DNA of 64,000 nt from Hawksworthiomyces lignivorus (Eukaryota; Ascomycota; Sordariomycetes; Ophiostomatales; Ophiostomataceae). The position numbers and the translations under genes are program-made. The stretch spans positions 930,001-994,000 of the forward strand of contig NTMA01000002.1 of assembly GCA_002917075.1 (NCBI GenBank). Reading direction: 5' to 3'. Position 1 is the stretch's first letter; every line of letters starts with the position of its first letter. Below the pieces are notes generated by a model. The model was not told the DNA's origin. It saw nothing but the letters and a program-made list of their open reading frames with translations, and did no database searches. Of the stretch, positions 49,372 to 59,860 are shown piece after piece.

Positions 49372-51539
49372 TTAGTCGTGCGTGCTGGCCCAGCCGCGGA
49401 ACCAGTCGAGAGCTTCTGGATTGGCCACGCTTGCATTCGTCTTGACGTCCAGCCCCGACAAGATTTGCTTGACGGCAACTTCGATTCTGGAGTAGAGCGA
49501 CGTAGATTGGTTAGCTTGGTTTATTCACGTCGTCAAGGTTAAAGAAAAGGGAGATTGCTTAGCTGCTTGTTTGGTTGGTGAACACACTTCTTGCCGTTGC
49601 TCGTCTTCGGGATGCCGCCGCCGCACTCTTCCACAACGCCTGGAACGTGCCGTGGGCTGAGCTCCTGCCGTATCATCGCCTTGATGCGAGCGCGCGTGTC
49701 GTCAGAGAAGGCAGGCACGCCCTTAGCCATGACCACAAACAGGCAGACGGTCTCGTCGGTGTCGTAGGCTCGCCGGCGGCCAACGCACAGGGCGTCCTCG
49801 ATCTCGGCGGCAAAGAAGCGGGCGAGGATGTTGTAGATCTCGGCGCTGCCGAAGCGCACGCCCGAGGGCTTGAGCACGCCGTCGGACCGGCCCAGCATGA
49901 CGAGCGACTGCTGGTCGCCGTCGAGCCGCACAAAGTCGCCGTGGTGCCACCAGCCGGCGAAGCGCTCAAAGTAGGCCGCGCGGTACCGCTCGTCGCCGCC
50001 GGCGGTGTAAAAGGTCAGCGGTTCGCAGGGGAAGGGCTTGGTGCAGACGAGGTCGCCCTCCTCGCCGGCGGGCACCAGGCGCGGGGCGTCGGCGGGGGCG
50101 GCCGAGTCGGCGACGGCGACGGCCATGCCTAGGCCCACGCACTGTACGGCGCCGGCGACGACGGGCAGCAGCGGGCAGGGGGCGCCGAACAGCGAGATGA
50201 TGTCGGTGCCGCCGGTGATGGACGCCAGGTGGACGCGCTTGGGGAACGCCTCGTAGACGTAGGCAAAGGTGGACGGCGGCAGCGGCGAGGCGGTCGAGTA
50301 GATGGCCTGGAGGGCGGACAGGTCGACGTTGGGGTCGGCGTCCAGCGCGACCCGCCTGGACTCGAGCGCCACGAGGTAGGCGGCGGACGTGCCGAAGTGG
50401 GTGACCTTGAGCGCGGACAGCAGGCGGGGCAGCGACAGCGGGCCGTGCGGCTGGAAGGGCGAGCCCGTGTAGAGGACCAGGGACGTGCCGACGGCCAGGG
50501 CCGACACGCTCCAGTGCCACATCATCCACGAGGTGGTGGTGAAGTAGAGCATGCGCGACGACGGGCCCAGGGAGCAGTGCAGCGCGTGCTCCTTCTTGTG
50601 CTGGATCAGCGTGCCCAGCGCCGTGTGCACGATTGCCTTGGGCAGCCCCGTGGTACCGCTCGAGTACAGGATGTACAGCGGGTGGGCGGGCGGCAGCTGC
50701 TCGAAGCGCAGCGGGGCAGCGGGGTCCGCCGCCGCCGCCAGCAGGTCCTTGTACGCGACCGCGGCGACGCCGCCACCGTCACCACCAAAACTGTACTCGT
50801 CCACGTGGTCGCTCGGGTCGTCCAGCGCGTTGACGATGACGACGGTCGCCAGACCGGCGCCGCGCAGCGCCTCCACGACCTGCTCCGTCTTGTCCTTGCT
50901 TGCGTGCTGCCGCCCGTTGTAGATGACGGCGTGGTCGGTGAAGAGCACCTTGGGCCGGACGGGCGCCAGGCGGTCCAGCAGCGCGCTGACGCCGGTATCG
51001 GGGCTGATGGAGGTCCACACGGCGCCCATGGACGTGGCAGCCAACATGGCCACGATGGCCTGCGCGTGGTTGCCCACGATGCCCGCCACGATGTCGCCCG
51101 GCTGCAGGTCCGGGGCGCGGCGGCGCAGGCCGCCGGCGCAGCGGCGTACCTCCTCGCGCAGCTCCGCCCACGAGAGCGTCGCCGTGCCCCGCGTCTCCCA
51201 GTCCTCGGTCACAGAGATCAGGGCCGCGGCGGACGGGTCGACCTCGACGCCCGCCGGATACAGCAGGTTCTCGGCAAAGTTCAGGCGGGCACCCTGGAAG
51301 AAGTCGGGCCGCGGGAACATGGCCTCGGTCGGCAGCACGGCCTCGTAGGGCACCGACGCCTTGACGCCCACAAAGTCCCAGGTGTCTGCCCAGAAGGCGG
51401 CCAGGTCGTCCACGGACCAGCGGTGCAGCCCGGCGTAGTCGGCGATGCTGAGCCCGTGCTTGGCATTGACCGCCTGCAGGAAGCGAGACATGGGCGTGTC
51501 CCCCGGGTTCGGGTGCCGCCAGAGCTCGTGGGACGCCAT
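49372..51539 (-). CDS. Acetoacetyl-CoA synthetase
   Basis: Two exons, 51539-49588 and 49486-49372, with a 101-nt intron (GTGTGT donor, CTCCAG acceptor); 688 aa, starting MASHELWRHPNPGDTPM. It is an adenylate-forming enzyme: the N-terminal region RLNFAENLLYP, the phosphate loop YSSGTTGLPKAIVH, the substrate-side SWMMWHW, GGTDIISLF, and the hinge region GRSDGVLKPSGVRFGSAEIY. The catalytic-type lysine is Lys650 in PKTSNGK; the next Lys651 codon is split by the intron. After the intron comes IEVAVKQILSG and the end WFRGWASTHD. It activates acetoacetate with ATP and CoA in the cytosol, feeding ketone-body or leucine carbon to sterol and lipid synthesis. GC3 is very high. Exactly 19 C precede the ATG by 23 nt on the sense strand. 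Confidence 0.95.
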
Positions 51540-51562
51540 GCCGGCACAAATTGGCTAGAGTT

Positions 51563-51581
51563 GGGGGGGGGGGGGGGGGGG
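51563..51581. repeat. G19 run (C19 in the acetoacetyl-CoA synthetase leader)
   Basis: Nineteen G on +, read as C19 on the sense strand, ending 23 nt before the start ATG. Inside or just upstream of the mRNA leader. Confidence 0.9.
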
Positions 51582-52166
51582 AATGCGGGATGCGCTCTAC
51601 AGAACTGTTTGCCTCTGAAGCTAGCGGTCGACTCAATGCGCAGCGGGAAAGTAATTCTAGTGCAAAATAAAACAGCAATGGTCAGCTCCGTCCAGAATTG
51701 GGCCTGTTGGGGGAAATCAGTGGCTGTATTTTTCTCTCTCGTGGACGGCGATACTAACAAAAAGGAGAGAGGTAGAGCAATGTTCGGCTTACGGAAAATA
51801 AGCCGAGCTTCGACTAGCAGACATTTTTCGTCACTTCCGAAAAAGGCAGCCACAAGCCTTGCGACGGACTGCCTTCCGGACGTGGCGTCCGACAAGAAAT
51901 TCTGGCGGCCATGTTAAAAAGGAAACAACTCAAACGTTGAGTCCGGGGGGGAAGGAATGAATGTGGTCCGCAAACTTATGTCAGAGTCCGAAAATGGGGT
52001 AGCTACGATGCAGACACTATATATCTCCAAACTACCTTTTCTTTTTCTCCTTATTATTTTCTTTTCCGTTCGCCCATGCCTGGCAGCTCAAGTCGTGCGC
52101 GTCTCTCAACTGGCGATCTTAAGGCCGCCTGCATATTCTCCGTATTACTTATTACTACCTACTTAG

Positions 52167-52259
52167 GTATTACTCCGTATATACCTATATTAGAGGCCCT
52201 CGTCACTGCTACTTCGTTGGCGCGTCTCTCCCCCAAAGGATGTATTTACGGAGTAATAC
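52167..52259. mobile_element. Short inverted-repeat element, MITE-like
   Basis: The left arm GTATTACTCCGTATATAC (52167-52184) and the right arm 52242-52259 are inverted repeats matching at 17 of 18 positions, with a 57-nt interior. Each arm contains the dispersed 9-mer TACTCCGTA. The arms begin just inside TA dinucleotides, as a TA-targeting element might, but no longer target duplication is visible. It has no coding capacity. Confidence 0.4.
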
Positions 52260-52596
52260 GCTGTTCGCATTTCACGTGATGGTGATTACTTGAGACACCA
52301 CGGAGCAAGCTTGGCTTTACTGGTCTGAGCCAATCTTCATGATTCCTCTGTTCTCTGCTCTGGTGCAGCCGTGTGTTCCTTATTCATGCGCCGCTGTTGC
52401 GATGTGACTTGGCCAGATAGAAAATGCGCGCATGATCTGATAACTGACGATGAAAACCCCAGAAAAAACGCCAACCTCTCTGACCCGGCTCATCCGAACA
52501 GTTCGGCGCGAAGCGGTGTACAATACACTATCTGTTAAAAGAAAGACACAAGATGCACGGTACAGAAAACGGAAAGTAGAAGCCGGTTTTTTGTGG

Positions 52597-52618
52597 TTTT
52601 TTTTTTTTTTTTTTTTTT
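52597..52618. repeat. T22 run, first of a pair
   Basis: 22 T in a row; a second T22 lies at 52787-52808, 168 nt further on the same strand. Confidence 0.9.
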
Positions 52619-52786
52619 GCCAGATGGTCACCCAGCATCGAGATTGGCAGCTCTCGTCAAAAGTCCTCAGAAAGTGCCAAACCAACAGTCGTGCACGCTC
52701 CATCGGGTTGTACACGTATCTTACAAGTAAAGTACTGCGGATGGTTTCCGTACGTGTCTGTACATTACTGCTTAGCTTACAGCCAA

Positions 52787-52808
52787 TTTTTTTTTTTTTT
52801 TTTTTTTT
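52787..52808. repeat. T22 run, second of a pair
   Basis: 22 T, the same length and strand as the run at 52597. I find no Pol III A/B boxes in the segment between them. Confidence 0.9.
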
Positions 52809-54598
52809 GGTATAATACACATTAGAAGCGGGATCCATCAGTCATCTCCTATTCCCCCTGGCCCAATTTCCGGAACGTCCGGGTGCACGACAGGCCCCGA
52901 CTACTGGTGGGCTTTGGTGGCCGTCAGGCTCTGCTTTCGCAGCTTTACGGTTTACACTAAGCGCAGATTAGTGGCGATTTCAAAGAAAAGTTTCGGGTCG
53001 ACTAGGCGAGAGCAGCATTAGTCGTAGACAAGAAGGCCCTCTTCTCCCCTGCCATCGCACCGCCAGCCGTCCTCGTCCCCTTTGCCCCTAATTTAAAGTG
53101 TATCCGTAAACTCGCGCCCGTTGATGTGTAATAATAAGCGTGTACGGAGTACACAGTCAACGAGTACGAATAGGTGCTCCGTGCTCCCATTACTGTGACA
53201 GTGGTCCAGTTAATCGTTGTCGCTTCGCGCTTTCGCGCGCCCCATTTGCCTGTCTTCCCTTTCTTTGCCCAATTCTTTTTTTTTCTCTTGAACTTCCTTT
53301 ATTCTTTCTTTTTTCCAGGGTTCTTTTTCACCTTTCTCTATCCCTTCCTCTCTCTCTTCGACATCTTCTTCCTCTCACTTTCTGTTTTTTTTTTCGTCGT
53401 CCTTTGCCTTTACATCCCGCCTCCACCTTTTCATCCTCTCCTCCGCTACCTACCATAACCCCTTTCCTCTCCCATCGACGGTGACGGACAGGGAGCGAGA
53501 CGAGAAAAGCGACTTATTTCAGACAGCCGCCGCCCTGTCTTCGCAGCTGTCCGGACCCGAGACCCGAGAAACTTCGACGGTTTGAAACGAGAACGCCGGC
53601 TTTGCCCAGCAGCTCGCCAACCTACGAAGCCTCGTGAGCCTCGTGCATCTCGTGCATCGTTCCGAATTTGGTTGTCAGGCACGCGAATTTTATTCGCCAG
53701 CCAGCCAGCGTGGTGTAAGTTTTTTTTTTTTCTTCTAAAAAAAAATTATATTTTATTTTTCTTTTCAATTTGGTCGCCCAACACGCCATTGCTCTGATCG
53801 AGTTGGTTCTGCTTCTTCAGCGGTAGCCTTCACATCACATTCAATGGCATTGTATGGCATTGGATGGGCAATCAATGGTGAAAGCCATTGGAGAGACATC
53901 TGAAAGAGGAGGCCTCTTTCCTCCAATACCTCCCCCCCCCCAGAAGACAAACACTCGTGCATCTTCAACATCAAGTTCCACCCTGCTCGTCACTTCCTTA
54001 TCGAGAAGCGGTTGCTTATTTCTCTGGCCCCGCCGTTCAATTGCCTGATTAAGAAGAAAAGACGGGATTTGCGTTGCGGTTTGTCACATCTGCCTTGACC
54101 AAAAAGCTTGGACCAACTATCACACCACCTTAGACTGAATCAAAGTCCCCTTTCCCCTTTACTCCGTGTTTTTATTAAAATCTTAAAATAAGAAAAAAGA
54201 GAGAAGGGCACTGCATCCACCACTACCTCCACCACCACCAACACCCACCACCCCTTTTTTTCCCTTCACTGCTCCTAGCATCTTACATGCCAACAGCCCT
54301 ACAACGTATTCAAACGCGTTCCATTGTCACCGCGGCAGCCTCTCACTTTCAAATCCCGCGAACTGTCTCTTCTTTCCTCTCCCCCTAAGCATCATTGCTC
54401 TCAGCTGCCGCTGGACTCTCTCCCCTTTTCCCCTGCTCATGTTGTCTTATCACACCGCCCACTTTCTACAGCTTCGCGAATTGTTTGCGCTGTGCATTTT
54501 TGTTCACCAGTAGAACAAAAAGCAAAAACCTTTCAAAAGCAAGAAACCAGTTCTAACAGAAATTCGTGGCTGTAACAGCTTCTCCGCTTCTGCCAGAG

Positions 54599-56632
54599 AT
54601 GCCGCGCAAGCTTGCCAATCCTTTCTCGAGTTACTCCAGCATGTCGCCGTTGGAAAAGAAGGTGACCGAGCGAAGACCATCACAATCCAAGGGCGGCAAC
54701 CGTCTCTCCCAGCTCTTCTCGTCCTCCCCCAAGTCCCGGGATCAGACGCAAATGACTGCCCAGCAGTCACTTCTCGCCATGCAGCAACAATCCCCAGCAG
54801 CCGGCGGCGCGTCACCGCATATCACCGCCTCTACTCTCTCTCTGCCCAAGATCTCTCTCTCTACCGCCACTGCCGGTGAGGCCATCTCGGATGAGCCGCC
54901 CACCACACTATTCGAGCCTCCATCAGACGCTGAGACGGAGCTGCAGCGCCGCAAAGATGCCCAGTTTGGCCCTCTCCTGAGCCGTAACCACCTCTACGTC
55001 AGCCAGCATCCGGGCGGGCCGCTTGACCCTCCAGTCGTGGACGAGCCGCCCTACTACTACTTTTTTGCCACATATATTAGCTATCTTCTACTTATTGCTC
55101 TCGGCCACACGCGCGATTTCTTCGGCCGCCACTTCAAGAAGGGCAGCGTGGACGCGACCGTCCGGCTCAAGGACGGCTATGCCCCTCTAGCCGATGATTT
55201 TGACAACTTCTACGTCCGCCGCCTAAAGAAGCGCCTGGATGACTGCTTTGCCCGTCCCACGACGGGCGTGCCTGGCCGCTACATCACCCTTATCGACCGC
55301 AAGTCCAATGACTTCAACAGCACCTACCAGTTCACTGGCACATACACTGAGACATTGAACGTGAGCTCTTACAACTACCTTGGTTTTGCTCAATCGGAGG
55401 GCCCCTGCGCCGATGCCGCCGAGGAGTGCGTTCGCAAGTATGGTGTTTCGTCCTGCAGCCCGCGGGCGGATACGGGTACCACGGATCTGGCCCTCGAGGT
55501 CGAGCGCGAGATTGCTAGCTTCGTCGGCAAGCCTGCTGCTATGGTTTTCTCCATGGGCTTCGTCACCAACGCTAGCTCGTTCCCAGCTCTCGTCTCCAAG
55601 GGCTGCCTGATCTTGTCCGACGAACTGAATCACGCTTCCATCCGCATCGGCGCCCGTATATCAGGTGCTGTCATCCGCTCGTTCAAGCACAATGATATGA
55701 TTGACCTTGAGCGTCATCTGCGCGATGCTATCTCCCAAGGCCAGCCGCGCACCCACCGCCCCTGGAAGAAGATTCTCGTGGCTGTCGAAGGTCTGTACTC
55801 CATGGAGGGTACCATGGTTGACCTGCCCAACATTCTGGCCCTGAAGCGCAAGTACAAGTTTTTCCTGTTCGTCGACGAGGCTCACAGCATTGGTGCCGTC
55901 GGCCGCCGTGGCCGCGGCGTCTGCGACTACTTCAGAGTTGATCCTGCCGAAGTCGATATCCTCATGGGCACATTTACCAAATCATTCGGCGCAAATGGTG
56001 GTTACATCAGCGGTGAAAAGGACATCATTGACAAGCTCAAGGTCACAAATCCTGCCACCTCGTACGGCGAAGCACCCTCGCCTGGCGTCTTGATGCAGAT
56101 TCTCAGCTCGCTCAAGATCATCACCGGCGAGCTCGCTCCCGGCCAGGGCGAGGAGCGGCTGCAGCGCATCGCATTCAACTCGCGCTACCTCCGTCTCGGT
56201 CTCAAACGTCTCGGTTTCATTGTCTACGGTCACGACGACTCCCCTATCATTCCAGTTGTCCTGTACAGCCCCGGAAAGATGTCCTCCTTCAGCCACGAGA
56301 TGCTCAAGCGCAAGATTTCTGTCGTTATTGTCGGTTACCCGGCTACGCCCCTCATCAGCTCCCGTGCCCGCTTCTGTATTTCTGCGTCGCACACCAAGGA
56401 GGACATGGACCGCCTGCTGATTGCCTGCGACGAGATCGGTGACATCCTGCAGCTCAAGTTCTCGACCGGCATCGCCGGTGGCCTGGAGCCGCTGCCAGCT
56501 GGCGTGACGCCAGAGATGGAGCGCGAGATGCTGAAGGCGGAGGGACGCAATGCGATCATCAAGGCGCCGAGATGGAAGCTCGAGGACGTCCTTGCTGCTG
56601 GCGTGGAAGACGTGAAGATGCGACTGCGGTAG
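54599..56632 (+). CDS. Serine palmitoyltransferase subunit 2 (Lcb2)
   Basis: Intronless, 677 aa from the ATG at 54599 (MPRKLANPFSSYSSM); the frame runs a little upstream without an ATG. The N-terminal 150 aa are Ser/Gln-rich and longer than in yeast. A membrane segment (YYYFFATYISYLLLIALG) follows near 155-175, then the PLP-dependent alpha-oxoamine synthase fold: NVSSYNYLGFAQSEG, DELNHASIRIGAR, VDEAHSIGAVGRRGRG, and the PLP-lysine loop GTFTKSFGANGGY with Lys461, present only in Lcb2 and not in Lcb1. Role: joins serine and palmitoyl-CoA in the ER, the first step of sphingolipid synthesis. Preceded by a 1.4-kb CT-rich leader region. Confidence 0.96.
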   Translation: MPRKLANPFSSYSSMSPLEKKVTERRPSQSKGGNRLSQLFSSSPKSRDQTQMTAQQSLLAMQQQSPAAGGASPHITASTLSLPKISLSTATAGEAISDEPPTTLFEPPSDAETELQRRKDAQFGPLLSRNHLYVSQHPGGPLDPPVVDEPPYYYFFATYISYLLLIALGHTRDFFGRHFKKGSVDATVRLKDGYAPLADDFDNFYVRRLKKRLDDCFARPTTGVPGRYITLIDRKSNDFNSTYQFTGTYTETLNVSSYNYLGFAQSEGPCADAAEECVRKYGVSSCSPRADTGTTDLALEVEREIASFVGKPAAMVFSMGFVTNASSFPALVSKGCLILSDELNHASIRIGARISGAVIRSFKHNDMIDLERHLRDAISQGQPRTHRPWKKILVAVEGLYSMEGTMVDLPNILALKRKYKFFLFVDEAHSIGAVGRRGRGVCDYFRVDPAEVDILMGTFTKSFGANGGYISGEKDIIDKLKVTNPATSYGEAPSPGVLMQILSSLKIITGELAPGQGEERLQRIAFNSRYLRLGLKRLGFIVYGHDDSPIIPVVLYSPGKMSSFSHEMLKRKISVVIVGYPATPLISSRARFCISASHTKEDMDRLLIACDEIGDILQLKFSTGIAGGLEPLPAGVTPEMEREMLKAEGRNAIIKAPRWKLEDVLAAGVEDVKMRLR

Positions 56633-57697
56633 GCCCCTTCGCAGAAGCAGCAGCAGGCATGGATTATGCAGCAACGGCAGTCGCGCCTAGAGCAACAGCT
56701 ACAGACTTTGGTGCGGTTTACGACAAGGTGATAGAAGACGGACGGGACGTCCTACTATAAGGAATAGTAGAGAAGACCCGTTTTCAGGCGTTCTGGGGCG
56801 CTTTTTGTGTGCATGCTTTCGTTCCCTTGTCATCATCTATACTTCTTCTAATTGTCCACCTTTTTACCGCTTATACTAATTCCTCTTTTCTTTCTCTCGT
56901 TTTGTATTTCATGGCCCCGCTCGTGAAATAGGTTGGCCAGGTGTTAATGTGTATCTCTTAATTGTGTATCGCTTTTGGAGGAGCCGTTGACAATAGACGG
57001 GCGTCCTAGATGCGCATGACTGGGAAACGGGTTCCGGGCTTCAGCACTAAACGTCCAATAAACCACCATATATATATATGTAGATATTACTAAGAAATGA
57101 TTATTGAGAAAGATAAAAGAGCTTCTCCATGTGGTGACCCTGCAGAGTATCAATTGCCAAGATAAGTCTCGAAGAAATCGATGATTACATACATGCCTTA
57201 AGGTGGCGAGGGTGGTAAGACTACCGTCTACTGTGGTTATGTGAATGATGACAACCAGAAAGTTTTCGCCACGTGACTTCGTGGCTAATCGGTTTATAAC
57301 TGGATTACAGACGCGTCAACCGTTGGCGTGATATAATTAGTTCATCAAAAACGACAGTGCTGTGCACCTTTGTCTTTTTGTTGTTTGCCTATATAATTGA
57401 ATTTTATTTTCTTTCCTAGATCATTTGGTTTTCACTCTCTATCTTGTGATCTCGCCAGACCCTGAAACAAAAAAGGAGGTCTACATCTCACAGATCCAAA
57501 ATCACCAGTTTTCGCTGCTGTACTGGTCATTCATTGAAGAAGCTTGCCTAATTCTGCCGGCATTGCCGACAGCAAGCCTTTGTCTATGTTTGATATTCAA
57601 CAGACGGCTTGAGGAAACCTACACCACCCTTACATTCGTAACAAGGCTATTTTGTGCCCTCTGAAAGACAGCACATCAAGCACAGCCAAAAAAAAAA
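56633..57697. other. Tandem gap between lcb2 and the DUF4211 gene
   Basis: The lcb2 3' region and promoter of the next gene. AT-rich; no gene. The segment before 57698 ends in an A9 run directly 5' of the ATG. Confidence 0.6.
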
Positions 57698-59860
57698 ATG
57701 GTGGGAGCGCCATCCAACTTCACGAAGCTGTCAAGGCGGAAAGGCAAGCAGCAGACGCTGGAAGATGTCTTAAGTAGGCCCCCCACCTCATCTGCTACCC
57801 AGGGTTTGTTTGAGATAGCGAGCCGTGTTCTGACAGAACTTGTAGGGAAAGCATCGACGGCCAGAAATTCCGTGCGGTTGTCTGTTGCTGTTCAGAGCAG
57901 GCTAGATAGGGCCAGCAATAGAGAGCAGGACAATAACGATGACGAAGATGAAGATGACGACCTGCCCATCCAGAGGCTGTCGAGAAAAGCCGAGAGAGAT
58001 GCCAAGAGGAGCATCCACTGGTCTGACGCACAGCCGTCGTCGTCGTCGCCCCGTGCCCTTCCGAGCTCCGGAAGGCGACGTGTTGTTGTCGACAGCAGCG
58101 ACGACGACGACGATGACGATGATGACGACAAAAATACGTCGGACGATACAGTAGCCCAGTCGCCTTCGCCTTCATCGGCAGACGCAGCAGGAGGCAGTCG
58201 CCTTCGCCGCCGCCGCCGGACTGGCGCTGCTAATCCGCTCACAGACAGCGACGACGACGACGCCGAGGACAGCAACGACCAGGATGTGCGGCCGGCCAAG
58301 CGGAGACGACCGAATCGGGTGGCGGCGGCGGCCCTTGAAAGCTCTGACAGCGATGAGCTGATCGTGCTGCCGCCGGGTGCCACGTCGACACCATCACGAT
58401 CAGCGCAGGTGACCACGCCGGCACGGCAGACGGTGGACAGCAGCGGTCTACGATCCGCTCGCAAAAAGAGTGGGCCCCGGTCGGCGCGGCAGCGCCACAT
58501 GGAGCTGCTGCGGCGGCGGCGGATGGGCGAGAAGGTGGCTGAGAACGACCTGGAGTCGTCGTCCGCCAGCGACGAGGAGCCCCGCGTGGCCCTATACGAC
58601 AAAAACCCAGACTACGTTGCTCTGTCTGATTTTGAGGACGAGGAAGATGACGACAAAATCGGCGCGAAGAGCAAGGACGAAAAAGCACAAGGCGAAGATG
58701 AAAACGAAGATGAAGACAGCAAAAAGCAGGCCGACACAGGAGAGACACAAAAAGTACAGAACAAGAAGAAAAAGAAGGGGAAGAAAAAGGCAGAAGAGCA
58801 GGATCAATTTACGCGGATCGTGCAGCTCTCCCGCCGGTTCGACGACGAGGACGACGAGGACGACGGCTACGACTACGGAGAGGATTTTGCCGCGCCAGAG
58901 GACGACGTGTATGGGGCAGATGGCGCGGGCGACGACGACAACGACGATCTGGCCGATTTCATCGACGACAGCCACGCGGGCCTGATTGGCGCACCCGACA
59001 GCGGGCTGGCCGGCGAGGACGAGGAGGCGATGCTGCGGCGGGAGATCCCGCTGCAGTTCACGTTCCAGGCACACAAGCCGCTCAAGAGCCACTTCCGGGA
59101 CGCGGTCGAGTGGCTAGTCCACCGCCGCGTCAACCCAGGGGTCGCCTTTGCCGCGTGCGACGACGAGCTGTACCGGGTGGCCTGGGACCGGCTAGACCGC
59201 GAGATCGGCGGGCTAGCCCAGTCGCGGTTCATCTCATCGAGCTGGACGCCCGAGTTCCACAGCGCGCTCAAGAACCGCCCGTACATGGACAGCTTCAACC
59301 TGCGGCCGTCTGGCGGCGGCGGCAGCTACGGCGAGATCCTCATTCCCGGGCTGGATGGAAACATCTGCCACGCCTGCGGGCGCACCAACCATCCGGCGTC
59401 CTTCCGCGTAATGTTCAGCGGCAAGGCCTACGACAGCAACACGCTAGAGGACGTGGAGGAGGACGAAGAGGGCGGCGGCGGCGACAGCGACGACCACGAG
59501 TCGATCGACATGAACGGCAACGCCGTCCCACCGACGTCGCGGCAGTGGTACGTCGGCACCGTCTGCCACAGCAACGCGGAAACTGCGCACGACCTGCTGC
59601 ACTGGCGGCTGGCGCTCCGAGACTGGGTCGACGAGAAGCTGACGGCGGACGGCGTGCTGGACCAGCTGGAGACGGGGCGAGGGAAGAAGAAGAAGAAGAA
59701 TAAGGCAAAAAGGGCGCAGAAGCAACGGGCGTTGGCCAACGAGATTGTAGACGACTGGGATTCTAACGGGACGGTCAACTCTCTATTTCGGGACTTTATG
59801 AAGCTGCTAGACGGCGCCCGGGCGAAATCGACAAAAACAATGTCGCGGTATGGCAGATGA
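57698..59860 (+). CDS. DUF4211-domain protein, probably nuclear
   Basis: Intronless, 720 aa, ATG at 57698 (MVGAPSNFTKLSRRKGKQ). Residues 1 to about 420 are low-complexity, with many Asp/Glu runs, Ser/Asp clusters and basic patches (RLRRRRRTG, KKKKKGKKK) that could serve as nuclear signals. The ordered domain begins at HFRDAVEWLVHRRVNPG and continues with SSWTPEFHSALKNRPYMD, GLDGNICHACGRTNHPAS (a CxxC pair) and WYVGTVCHSNAETAHDL, which is the DUF4211 pattern of fungal nuclear proteins. A Lys/Arg tail (KKKKKNKAKRAQKQR) lies near the end. The function is unknown; the acidic/basic architecture suggests chromatin or nucleolar binding (inference). Confidence 0.85.
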   Translation: MVGAPSNFTKLSRRKGKQQTLEDVLSRPPTSSATQGLFEIASRVLTELVGKASTARNSVRLSVAVQSRLDRASNREQDNNDDEDEDDDLPIQRLSRKAERDAKRSIHWSDAQPSSSSPRALPSSGRRRVVVDSSDDDDDDDDDDKNTSDDTVAQSPSPSSADAAGGSRLRRRRRTGAANPLTDSDDDDAEDSNDQDVRPAKRRRPNRVAAAALESSDSDELIVLPPGATSTPSRSAQVTTPARQTVDSSGLRSARKKSGPRSARQRHMELLRRRRMGEKVAENDLESSSASDEEPRVALYDKNPDYVALSDFEDEEDDDKIGAKSKDEKAQGEDENEDEDSKKQADTGETQKVQNKKKKKGKKKAEEQDQFTRIVQLSRRFDDEDDEDDGYDYGEDFAAPEDDVYGADGAGDDDNDDLADFIDDSHAGLIGAPDSGLAGEDEEAMLRREIPLQFTFQAHKPLKSHFRDAVEWLVHRRVNPGVAFAACDDELYRVAWDRLDREIGGLAQSRFISSSWTPEFHSALKNRPYMDSFNLRPSGGGGSYGEILIPGLDGNICHACGRTNHPASFRVMFSGKAYDSNTLEDVEEDEEGGGGDSDDHESIDMNGNAVPPTSRQWYVGTVCHSNAETAHDLLHWRLALRDWVDEKLTADGVLDQLETGRGKKKKKNKAKRAQKQRALANEIVDDWDSNGTVNSLFRDFMKLLDGARAKSTKTMSRYGR

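Larger units (their letters stand above)
51540..54598. other. Divergent region between acetoacetyl-CoA synthetase (-) and lcb2 (+)
   Basis: 51540 to about 52000 is the synthetase promoter side. It then holds the inverted-repeat element (52167-52259), two T22 runs (52597-52618, 52787-52808) and a TACGGAGTA motif (53143-53151). 53200-54598 is strongly CT-rich on + and forms the lcb2 leader. A GTAAGT at 53715 and CTTCTTCAG ending at 53820 could bound a 106-nt 5'-UTR intron. No other gene is seen. Confidence 0.6.

Noticed and set aside
50229..51917. 562-codon + strand ORF opposite acetoacetyl-CoA synthetase
   Set aside because: Antisense shadow of a gene with very high third-position GC; composition is Arg/Gly/Val/Gln-rich without domains.
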